Below are positions 36,459-45,454 of a stretch of DNA of 64,000 nucleotides, in pieces (the stretch's first letter is position 1; every line of letters begins with the position of its first letter). The notes below the pieces were generated by a model. That model saw only the letters and a list, made by a program, of their open reading frames with translations. It had not been told where the DNA came from and ran no database searches. A program made the position numbers and the translations under genes. This DNA is from Brumimicrobium ulvae (GTDB lineage Bacteria; Bacteroidota; Bacteroidia; Flavobacteriales_D; Crocinitomicaceae): NCBI RefSeq assembly GCF_947504225.1, contig NZ_CANNGT010000008.1, positions 1-64,000 of the forward strand. Direction: 5' to 3'.

Positions 36459-37640
36459 ATGAAGCGAGTAGTTGTTGGTCTGTCCGGTGGTGTTGATTCT
36501 AGTGTTGCTGCCTACCTTTTAAAAGAACAAGGGTATGATGTTATTGGATTGTTCATGAAGAACTGGCATGATGAATCCGTTACGCTCTCCGATGAATGTC
36601 CGTGGATTGATGACTCTAACGATGCTTTGCTTGTTGCAAATAAACTCGGCATCCCCTTTCAAGTGATTGATTTAAGCAAGGAATACAGAGAACGTATTGT
36701 CGAATATATGTTTGATGAATATGCAGCTGGCCGAACTCCCAATCCTGATGTGTTATGCAACAGAGAAATTAAATTCGATGTCTTCTTAGAAAAAGCATTA
36801 GAACTCGGTGTTGACTATGTCGCGACAGGACATTATTGTCGTAGAAAGGACAATGAGGATGGGAGTGTTAGTTTACTTGCGGGTCTTGATAAAAATAAGG
36901 ACCAGTCGTATTTCCTTTGTCAGTTAAATCAGGGACAGCTAGAAAAGGCATTGTTTCCTGTTGGGGATTTGCAAAAGGACGAGGTTAGAAGAATCGCTAA
37001 AGAACAAGATTTAATTACCGCGGACAAAAAAGACTCTCAAGGTCTTTGTTTTGTAGGAAAAGTTAGCTTACCTGAGTTTCTACAACAACAACTTAAGGTA
37101 AAAAAAGGAAAGGTGATTGAAATTCCAGAAGACCATCCTGCTTTAAGACAGTATCACCAAACACCTATTGATTTTGATCATATCGACAAGCTCGTTACTC
37201 CTATCTTATTCAAACCTGAGGACGGAATTGAGGTTGCAGAACATCAAGGTGCGCACTTTTATACTATCGGTCAGCGCAAGGGGTTGCATATTGGTGGTAG
37301 ACCAAACCCTTCTTTTGTGCTTCAGGTTGATACTGAAAATAATTATGTTTACAGTGGCCAAAAAGATAGTCATCCTGGTTTAAACAAAAGTGCTTTAAAG
37401 ATGGATAACAAAAGCCTTGTGTTTAACAATGTAAAGAATAGGTTTAAGGTAGGTGAAGAGATTAAAACGCTTGTAAGAATCAGGTATAGACAACCTCTTC
37501 AAGAGGCAACTGTTTTGACGAAAGATGAATCTACCTTTGTGTTATTTAATCAACCTCAACGAAGCATCACTCCTGGTCAGTTTTGTGCATTTTACGATCA
37601 AAGCGGTGAACTCTTGGGTTCAGGTGTTATCCAGCAATAA
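36459..37640 (+). CDS. mnmA: tRNA-specific 2-thiouridylase
   Basis: The 393-residue enzyme has the PP-loop GLSGGVDSS at residues 7-15. The catalytic cysteines are at positions 100 (NPDVLCNREIKF) and 197 (DSQGLCFVG), matching MnmA. It thiolates U34 of tRNAs for Lys, Glu and Gln, using ATP and sulfur relayed from cysteine desulfurase. Family landmarks such as GHYCR (about 124-128) and TIGQRKGL (about 270) are intact. It has its own consensus promoter. Confidence 0.96.
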   Translation: MKRVVVGLSGGVDSSVAAYLLKEQGYDVIGLFMKNWHDESVTLSDECPWIDDSNDALLVANKLGIPFQVIDLSKEYRERIVEYMFDEYAAGRTPNPDVLCNREIKFDVFLEKALELGVDYVATGHYCRRKDNEDGSVSLLAGLDKNKDQSYFLCQLNQGQLEKALFPVGDLQKDEVRRIAKEQDLITADKKDSQGLCFVGKVSLPEFLQQQLKVKKGKVIEIPEDHPALRQYHQTPIDFDHIDKLVTPILFKPEDGIEVAEHQGAHFYTIGQRKGLHIGGRPNPSFVLQVDTENNYVYSGQKDSHPGLNKSALKMDNKSLVFNNVKNRFKVGEEIKTLVRIRYRQPLQEATVLTKDESTFVLFNQPQRSITPGQFCAFYDQSGELLGSGVIQQ

Positions 37641-37724
37641 ACCTTAACTGTTGACATTGAAAATAATGCTTACCTGGAGATAGCAGCAGACGGCCTTTTC
37701 AAGGTATTTGAGTCAACAATGGTT

Positions 37725-38162
37725 TTAATGAGAAGCAAGCTCTTCAAATGTCCCATCACTATAAAAGACAATCACTTTCACTACCTTACGCTTACTCTCC
37801 TTTGGATCAGGTACTGATGTGTCTGTGTCATTATTTTTTACACTAGATTTGTTATAAGGAGCTTGAACTTCATCATTAAATTGAGCCGAATCCTCTTTTA
37901 CCTCTATGTCCGCCAGAGGTCTTAACACTTGTTCATCTGTACCCTCAGCAACGCGACCGACTTTCTTCCCCGTTACCAACCAAGCTGCATCAACTTTAGG
38001 AAAGGCATTTAATATTTTTTGTATAAAGTCAATACTGGGTTTATTCCTACCGGCTAACACATGAGAAATACTTGAACGTTGAACACCAATCTTATCTGCA
38101 AACGAGGCGTTGGTCATTCCATTCATTTTAATTACCATTTGTAATCTTTCGCTTATTGACAT
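37725..38162 (-). CDS. XRE-family helix-turn-helix regulator
   Basis: The 145-residue protein has an N-terminal HTH_3 domain (about 5-62: NASFADKIGVQRSSISHVLAG, then KPSIDFIQKIL). It continues with PKVDAAWLVTGK, a pattern common to Bacteroidota chromosomal XRE proteins. A disordered linker and a short conserved-looking end (KVVKVIVFYSDGTFEE) follow; there is no S24 peptidase domain. It is not obviously prophage-derived. A TTAC-N4-GTAA site at 38209-38220 lies in its promoter region and a minus-strand TACATTTG (38188-38181) is a good -7 box, so autoregulation is likely. Confidence 0.85.
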   Translation of the reverse strand: MSISERLQMVIKMNGMTNASFADKIGVQRSSISHVLAGRNKPSIDFIQKILNAFPKVDAAWLVTGKKVGRVAEGTDEQVLRPLADIEVKEDSAQFNDEVQAPYNKSSVKNNDTDTSVPDPKESKRKVVKVIVFYSDGTFEELASH

Positions 38163-38208
38163 CTTTTTTAAAGTTTACTACAAATGTAATATTATTTTTG
38201 AAATAGAA

Positions 38209-38220
38209 TTACATAAGTAA
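38209..38220 (-). promoter_or_regulatory. TTACTTATGTAA element at the XRE promoter
   Basis: Read on the minus strand this is TTACTTATGTAA, one of three exact copies in 2.5 kb. It is a 4-bp-arm inverted repeat (TTAC-N4-GTAA) just upstream of the XRE gene's TACATTTG -7 box, near the -33 position. Confidence 0.65.
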
Positions 38221-38273
38221 ATGACGTGCCAAGGACGTAGTTTAATAATGTAAACCTATAAAACAATGTTCAG

Positions 38274-38288
38274 GTTACTTATGTAAAC
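38274..38288 (+). promoter_or_regulatory. Second TTACTTATGTAA element
   Basis: GTTACTTATGTAAAC contains the exact 12-mer and shares the 14-mer TTACTTATGTAAAC with the site at 40719-40732. It lies about 110 bases upstream of the XRE start. A further GTAAAC half-site is at 38250-38255. Confidence 0.6.
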
Positions 38289-38597
38289 GAGTTGTACAAC
38301 AAAAAAGTCAACACTTAAACTATATTCCCAGTTAACACACAATGACTCACCAAAAACAACTCTAGTCAACCCATTTGATCTACATCACCAAAAAAGTGCA
38401 CCACCTGGAATAAGAATTATTTAGCAATTTGTATTCACCTACACCATAACCTGAAGATTTTCACCACTTAGGATAAACCATCAATCACTTTCCTGCTCAA
38501 TCAATGAAGGACGAATCCCCTTAGCTTTTGAGAATAATCCCCCACCTGTACCTTTATCACAATACAGCAATCCTTCCATCAATAAAAAGTAGCCCCA

Positions 38598-38626
38598 TAA
38601 AAAAAGGAGGACTCTAGCCCTCCTTT
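38598..38626 (-). terminator. Terminator of the 64-residue protein gene
   Basis: AAAGGAGG (38603-38610) and CCTCCTTT (38619-38626) form a perfect 8-bp stem with an 8-base loop. On the minus strand it continues into a run of T, about 47 bases after the stop codon. Confidence 0.8.
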
Positions 38627-38672
38627 CTACTACTATAAACAACATCAAACTATAACAAACAAATATTAATCA

Positions 38673-38867
38673 CTAATTAATAGAAAACCCACAAGTAAAG
38701 AGTTCTTCTCGTTCTATTTTATTCTCTGGGTACTTCCGTACTTTATCCATTAACTTAGCGACTTCGTAAATCGTTAATTTATTTTCTTTATTTTCTTCTG
38801 CATGAGTCGTTAACTCCTCTTGTGCAATATTTACACGGTTTAGTGCAATTACATATCGATTCATCAT
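38673..38867 (-). CDS. 64-residue hypothetical protein
   Basis: The product is small, charged and helical (VNIAQEELTTHAEENKENKL, KLMDKVRKYPENKIE) with no signal peptide or membrane segment. Two tandem ATGs (38867 and 38864) are possible starts. I recognise no family. Support for a real gene is its own strong terminator, its placement between two other minus-strand genes and the absence of any longer overlapping frame. Confidence 0.5.
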   Translation of the reverse strand: MMNRYVIALNRVNIAQEELTTHAEENKENKLTIYEVAKLMDKVRKYPENKIEREELFTCGFSIN

Positions 38868-39009
38868 ATCTTCATCGTTTGAATTCTATACCTTCTTACG
38901 GCCAAACATTCAGAGGGTTACATAAAATCAAGAAATAATTGACATTTTTAAACAACATGCTGAAGTTACTCTAAAACAGATCGTTTGTTAACCGCTGAAT
39001 TACAAACAA

Positions 39010-39444
39010 CTACTCTCGATACACATTTTTTAACTGCTTGTGTTTTTTTTCCCGTGTTCCTGATTCCGACTTCATAAGTAACTGCAATAAAAGAATCAAC
39101 AAGTAGATAGGAAACAATATTGTCTTCAAGCTTTTTTTAATGATATACCTAGCTCCTTTTCTTTTTGCTGTTTTTTCTTTTTTGGAGCTCACATTCTTCT
39201 CCTCTCCATCGTTATCTAATCTAAAAAAACGCAATGCCCTACTCATTAAAATCTCACCTAACCCATATTCTCTAATGTTGGTCAGTGAATATTCTTTGTA
39301 ACTTAATACAAATTGAAATAGAATTGTTTTCAACTGAATTAATAATGATAAACTTAATTCTTGCACTTGTTGCTTAACAATCTTCAACTCCTCTTTAAGT
39401 TCTTCCACTTCGATTTTATTCTCTTCTGAAATTGTTGTATACAT
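39010..39444 (-). CDS. Hypothetical protein with coiled coil and one membrane segment
   Basis: I chose the ATG at 39444 over a TTG at 39468. The 144-residue product has a Glu/Lys/Leu heptad region (residues 8-35, EVEELKEELKIVKQQVQEL). A hydrophobic stretch (about 35-47), a basic region (KKEKTAKRKGARYIIKK) and a membrane segment (PIYLLILLLQLLM, about 116-128) follow. It is probably an inner-membrane-associated protein. I recognise no family. It diverges from the 365-residue gene across the ATTAAGT repeats. Confidence 0.6.
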   Translation of the reverse strand: MYTTISEENKIEVEELKEELKIVKQQVQELSLSLLIQLKTILFQFVLSYKEYSLTNIREYGLGEILMSRALRFFRLDNDGEEKNVSSKKEKTAKRKGARYIIKKSLKTILFPIYLLILLLQLLMKSESGTREKKHKQLKNVYRE

Positions 39445-39500
39445 AGTTAATATTGTTGTTTGTTGCAAATATCATAAGGAATAGTGTAACTTTTTGATCC

Positions 39501-39590
39501 ATTAAGCGGTATACTAATATTAAGTACTCAATCTTAACTTAATTAAGTCGATTAAGTATATTAAGTTTTGGATTAAGTTAGATATTAAGT
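39501..39590. repeat. Iteron-like cluster of ATTAAGT repeats
   Basis: Exact ATTAAGT occurs at 39519, 39542, 39551, 39560, 39572 and 39584. One inverted copy at 39537 creates the palindrome ACTTAATTAAGT (39537-39548), and there is a near copy (ATTAAGC) at 39501. The last five copies are spaced 9, 9, 12 and 12 bases. The cluster fills the divergent intergenic region directly upstream of the 365-residue gene, so it is probably a multi-site binding region. Confidence 0.7.
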
Positions 39591-39616
39591 TTAGATTATC
39601 TATTTTTGTTTACTCA

Positions 39617-40714
39617 ATGAGATTTGCCGGTACATATCACCCTATTCCCTTTCTGCTCGAAAGGCTATCCCATTACCTACCTGGGGTGACAACAACCAGT
39701 GCGTTATGGTTAGATTACAATAAACAACTTCGCACTTCTCATGAATCCGCGCCACTAAGCGACTATTTAAAAGTAAAAGCTCAAGAACTACGTAAAGCAC
39801 AAAAAAGAATTGAATGGTCTCGGACTGAGGATCTATTTGAAAACCACAAACCAGAAACTTCTCAGCTATCTTTTGAGGATGAAGACGCTATGAATGTCCT
39901 GCGTTTATACTTCCAGTCTCCAATCGACGGACTGAATGATATTATCACTATTCGATTTACCAATAACGTTTTTCTTAAAAACTTAAACATTCAATTTAAA
40001 GGAATAAGCACTCAAGAAAAACACATTCTAAGTAGCATGTTGATTTCTATTCTTTCTGCCGAACACCAAAAAGCAGTTGAGGAAAGAGATTTTTTGATGC
40101 GTGTTGAACAGATTAACAAAAAACAAACCCATAAAATAAAGCAACTTACAGAAGATTTAAAATCAACTGAACAACTGTATAGTTCTGCCATTAGTAATAT
40201 ACTCAATGACTTTAAACAAAAACTTGAAATAAAACTCAACAAAGAGTTTGTTTTCAGCAATAAAGTAATATACAAATTAGCAAAAGAACGCCTTTCGATT
40301 CAAGCGATTGAAGCGGCAATTGAAAACGCAATCTATCTAGCTTATAACCTGAACTTATCAGAACGACAAATAAGGATAACAGCAGACCATATCCAACTGG
40401 ATAAAGTTAAGGCTGTGGTCAATCATAGTAACACCATTCGTAAAAGCGATACCAAAACCAATCACTTACTTGATCGGTACGAAACTGCTGCAATACATGT
40501 GTTAGAAAAGGGATTAAACGTTAATGGTAAGACAATAGCAGCCCACCTTGATCCACCTGTTACTCCACCTGCAATTACTGATGCGGTCAAAAAGAACAAA
40601 ACCAAGATTTCTTATTTACTTCAACAATATCCTGAAAAATGGCCAAACACAAGAAAATCAATTAAGCCAATAGCAAATCTTGATGAGACTATCGTTAAAT
40701 CTAGGGTTGTCTGA
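39617..40714 (+). CDS. 365-residue protein of unknown family
   Basis: I do not recognise this protein. It is soluble, with no signal peptide. Residues about 155-205 are a probable coiled coil (EERDFLMRVEQINKKQTHKI and following), and about 210-250 is helical. The last 80 residues look like a winged-helix or similar DNA-binding fold (LDRYETAAIHVLEKGLNVNG, GKTIAAHLDPPVTPPAITDAV). A TATTTTTG box at 39601-39608 lies only 8 bases from the ATG, implying a very short or absent leader. Six ATTAAGT repeats lie immediately upstream and a TTACTTATGTAA site immediately after its stop. A DNA-binding regulator is plausible; a replication-type initiator is possible but unsupported. Confidence 0.6.
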   Translation: MRFAGTYHPIPFLLERLSHYLPGVTTTSALWLDYNKQLRTSHESAPLSDYLKVKAQELRKAQKRIEWSRTEDLFENHKPETSQLSFEDEDAMNVLRLYFQSPIDGLNDIITIRFTNNVFLKNLNIQFKGISTQEKHILSSMLISILSAEHQKAVEERDFLMRVEQINKKQTHKIKQLTEDLKSTEQLYSSAISNILNDFKQKLEIKLNKEFVFSNKVIYKLAKERLSIQAIEAAIENAIYLAYNLNLSERQIRITADHIQLDKVKAVVNHSNTIRKSDTKTNHLLDRYETAAIHVLEKGLNVNGKTIAAHLDPPVTPPAITDAVKKNKTKISYLLQQYPEKWPNTRKSIKPIANLDETIVKSRVV

Positions 40715-40717
40715 CTA

Positions 40718-40732
40718 TTTACTTATGTAAAC
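40718..40732 (+). promoter_or_regulatory. Third TTACTTATGTAA element, perfect TTTAC-N4-GTAAA
   Basis: TTTACTTATGTAAAC contains the exact 12-mer and has 5-bp inverted arms. It starts 3 bases after the stop of the 365-residue gene and about 105 bases upstream of ispH. Confidence 0.6.
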
Positions 40733-40837
40733 ACAGTTAAAGCTTTGTTTTTAATTAATAATTACAGCGACTTGCACTAACTTTAATCGAGGTTCAACAA
40801 ATAAGTCTTATCTTTGTTTCTCTAACAAAGCAATACA

Positions 40838-42067
40838 ATGAAAGAGTTTGATATCCCAGAGTTTTACCGCTCTCCGATTATTTCCAAAGTTAAAAACATG
40901 CGAAAAGTAATGGATCCTCGTAAGAAGGACTTCACTCCTACTATTTTGGATTTTGGTCCCGTTCGATTCCATATCGCTCGTCACTTTGGTTTTTGTTTTG
41001 GCGTTGAGAATGCCATTGAAATTTCTTATAAGGCTATTGTAGAAAACAGAGGTAAACGTATCTTTCTTTTAAGTCAGATGATTCACAATCCTAATGTTAA
41101 TGCTGATCTTTTGGATAATGGAATTCGTTTCTTGCAAGACACAGAAGGTAATGAGTTAATTTCTTTTGATGAATTAAGACCTAATGATGTGGTGATTGTT
41201 CCTGCTTTTGGTGCACCCATTGAAACGATTGTTAAGTTAGAAGCCAAAGGGGTTGATGTCAAAGCTTACAATACCACTTGTCCTTTTGTTGAGAAGGTTT
41301 GGAATCGTTCCAAAAAACTGGGCGAAACAGAACACAGTATTATTATTCATGGAAAACACAATCATGAAGAAACGCGTGCTACTTTTTCTCACAGTTCTTC
41401 AAATGCTCCTTCTGTTGTAGTGCGAGACATTGAAGATACTGTTGTCTTAATGGATATGGTACTTGGAAAGCGACCGAAAGAAGAGTTCTATACTTACTTC
41501 GACGGGAAACACAGTGAAGACTTCGATGTAAATCAGCATTTAGACCGACTTGGCGTTGTTAACCAAACTACAATGTTAGCAACTGAAACGCAAGAAATTG
41601 CTGACTTCGTTAAACAAACAATGATTGAGAAGTACGGTGAAGAAAATCTTAAAGATCACTTTGCCGATACCCGCGATACGCTTTGTTATGCTACAAATGA
41701 TAATCAAAATTCTACTTACGGATTAATGAAGTCGAATGCAGACCTTGCAATTGTTGTCGGTGGATACAACAGTTCAAACACAACACACTTGGTCGAGCTT
41801 TTGGAAGAAAGTTATCCTACTTATTTTATCAATACAGAAGATGACATTCTAAATAGAAATGAGATCTCACATTTCGACATCCATAAAAAGGTCGTTAAAA
41901 AAAGTACTGATTTTATTCCTTCCCATGAGGTGGTTGACATTGTACTCACCTCAGGCGCTTCTTGTCCTGACGCTGTTGTAGACAGAGTTCTCCATAAATT
42001 TTTGGACTACTTTAATGAAACAAAGACAGTTAAGGAGGTGTTGTCCAATATTGAAGTAAAAAATTAA
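40838..42067 (+). CDS. ispH: 4-hydroxy-3-methylbut-2-enyl diphosphate reductase, long form
   Basis: The 409-residue iron-sulfur enzyme catalyses the last MEP-pathway step, giving IPP and DMAPP. The three cluster cysteines are Cys53 (FGFCFGVENAI), Cys148 (NTTCPFVEKVW) and Cys376 (SGASCPDAVVD). With its N-terminal extension and SIIIHGKHNHEETRAT, it resembles the roughly 400-residue cyanobacterial/plant type and not the roughly 280-residue form common in Bacteroidota. A TATCTTTG -7 box at 40809-40816 lies upstream. Confidence 0.95.
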   Translation: MKEFDIPEFYRSPIISKVKNMRKVMDPRKKDFTPTILDFGPVRFHIARHFGFCFGVENAIEISYKAIVENRGKRIFLLSQMIHNPNVNADLLDNGIRFLQDTEGNELISFDELRPNDVVIVPAFGAPIETIVKLEAKGVDVKAYNTTCPFVEKVWNRSKKLGETEHSIIIHGKHNHEETRATFSHSSSNAPSVVVRDIEDTVVLMDMVLGKRPKEEFYTYFDGKHSEDFDVNQHLDRLGVVNQTTMLATETQEIADFVKQTMIEKYGEENLKDHFADTRDTLCYATNDNQNSTYGLMKSNADLAIVVGGYNSSNTTHLVELLEESYPTYFINTEDDILNRNEISHFDIHKKVVKKSTDFIPSHEVVDIVLTSGASCPDAVVDRVLHKFLDYFNETKTVKEVLSNIEVKN

Positions 42068-42086
42068 GAAATATTCTTCAAGAACA

Positions 42087-42117
42087 CTTGTAGAATCATA
42101 TCTAATTACTATTTTTG
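42087..42117 (+). promoter_or_regulatory. Promoter of the SRP RNA gene
   Basis: CTTG (42087-42090), 19 bases, then TATTTTTG (42110-42117) is a near-consensus promoter. The expected start site coincides with the 5' end of the SRP RNA stem. Confidence 0.8.
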
Positions 42118-42118
42118 C

Positions 42119-42228
42119 GCTGGGGTAAGTCTTGTACGACCAGCTCCCTCTGAATCCCCCAGGACGGGAACGTAGCAAGGGTAAGAGGTTGTAGCGGTGC
42201 GATGCAAGTAGCTTACCCCACTTTTTTT
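42119..42228 (+). ncRNA. ffs: Signal recognition particle 4.5S RNA
   Basis: The ends TGGGGTAAG (42121-42129) and CTTACCCCA (42212-42220) pair perfectly. The apical domain carries the conserved SRP core around CAGGACGGGAACGTAGCAAG (42160-42179) with a GGAA-type tetraloop, followed by GGGTAAG. A T run at 42222-42229 terminates the transcript. At about 105 bases it is the small bacterial form, which binds Ffh for membrane protein targeting. Confidence 0.93.
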
Positions 42229-42355
42229 TATAAAACCTACCCCCCTATTAATTTCCCTTCGTTTTTCAAAAGCTTAATGTTTAGTTAATACTCAAAAGAA
42301 TTTAAACCCTTAAATTCGTTTAATTTTGTCTTTTTGATCGAATGACACTTTATTC

Positions 42356-43465
42356 ATGAGTATAAAACTTAAAGAACTAGCAAAATTATTTCTAAAACTA
42401 GGAAGTATTGCCTTTGGCGGTCCAGCAGCTCACATCGCAATGATGGAGAACGAAATCGTAAAAAAACGAAAATGGATGACTTCCCAACATTTTCTAGATT
42501 TGGTTGGTGCTACGAACCTAATTCCAGGACCCAATTCCACAGAAATGACCATGCATTGTGGACATGAACGCGCAGGATGGAAAGGATTAATTGTAGCTGG
42601 TGTTTCTTTTATTCTTCCCGCAGTAACCATCACCATGATTTTGGCATGGCTTTATGCTAAATATGGAGAAGTTCCTGCCGTCCTACCTTACATTTACGGT
42701 ATACAACCTGCAGTTATTGCAATAATTCTAGCAGCTGTTTTTAGACTCGCTAAAAAAGCGATAAAATCAACAGAATTAATAGTACTAGGGGTGATTACCT
42801 TAAGTATTACTTTAATAGGAGTTCATGAAATTATTGCATTGTTTTCCTGTGGGTTAGCGGGGCTACTCCTCTACACAGTTAGAAATAGAAAAAACACATT
42901 GAATAGTTTTTCACCTTTTCTATTATTTCACATAGCCCTCTCCCTTACTAGCTTAAAAGTCTTTTGGATTTTCCTTAAAGTCGGCACAGTACTTTATGGT
43001 AGTGGATATGTCTTGTTCGCATTTTTGGATGCAGAATTAGTGAACACTGGATTACTTACCCGTCAACAACTAATGGACGCAGTTGCTGTTGGTCAGTTTA
43101 CTCCGGGTCCTGTGTTATCAACAGCTACATTTATAGGATGGCAACTCAACGGATTTTGGGGCGCCCTAGCAGCTACTCTTGGAATATTCCTCCCCTCTTT
43201 TGTGTTTGTTGCTTTACTGAATCCATTGATCCCTAAACTAAGAAAGTCACCATACATTTCTGCTTTTATGGATGCAATTAATATTGCAGCTGTAGCAGTA
43301 ATTGTTGCTGTGTTAGTGGAAATGAGCTTTGAAGCTTTGGTAGATTGGAAAACATTTATGATTGCAAGCTTGAGCATTATCGCTGTTTTTATTTTCAAAA
43401 AACTTAACAGTGCATTTATTGTGTTAGGTGGCGCTGGATTAGGCTATTTACTCACCTTGGTTTAA
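42356..43465 (+). CDS. chrA: Chromate transporter (bidomain ChrA/CHR family)
   Basis: The 369-residue membrane protein has two homologous CHR halves. The first (about 8-180) carries GSIAFGGPAAHIAMM and NLIPGPNSTEM; the second (about 200-369) carries YGSGYVLFAFLDAELV and AVGQFTPGPVLSTATFIGW. About ten membrane helices are visible. Characterised members export chromate; many homologues have unknown anion substrates. A TAATTTTG box at 42321-42328 precedes the gene. Confidence 0.9.
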   Translation: MSIKLKELAKLFLKLGSIAFGGPAAHIAMMENEIVKKRKWMTSQHFLDLVGATNLIPGPNSTEMTMHCGHERAGWKGLIVAGVSFILPAVTITMILAWLYAKYGEVPAVLPYIYGIQPAVIAIILAAVFRLAKKAIKSTELIVLGVITLSITLIGVHEIIALFSCGLAGLLLYTVRNRKNTLNSFSPFLLFHIALSLTSLKVFWIFLKVGTVLYGSGYVLFAFLDAELVNTGLLTRQQLMDAVAVGQFTPGPVLSTATFIGWQLNGFWGALAATLGIFLPSFVFVALLNPLIPKLRKSPYISAFMDAINIAAVAVIVAVLVEMSFEALVDWKTFMIASLSIIAVFIFKKLNSAFIVLGGAGLGYLLTLV

Positions 43466-45438
<1,973 letters not shown>

Positions 45439-45454
45439 TTAGAAAAAATAAATA

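Larger units (their letters stand above)
38163..38672. other. 510-bp intergenic region with operator sites and a terminator
   Basis: The first 130 bases carry the XRE promoter and several TTAC/GTAA motifs. The end carries the terminator at 38598-38626. Between 38300 and 38590 I see no ORF, RNA signature or repeat. Confidence 0.55.

Noticed and set aside
38300..38590. Possible prophage or mobile element remnant beside the XRE gene
   Set aside because: No integrase, transposase, att-like direct repeats or phage structural genes are seen.
39501..39590. Chromosomal replication origin
   Set aside because: The ATTAAGT array is iteron-like but no DnaA box cluster (TTATCCACA type) or dnaA gene is visible, so I keep it as a regulatory repeat.
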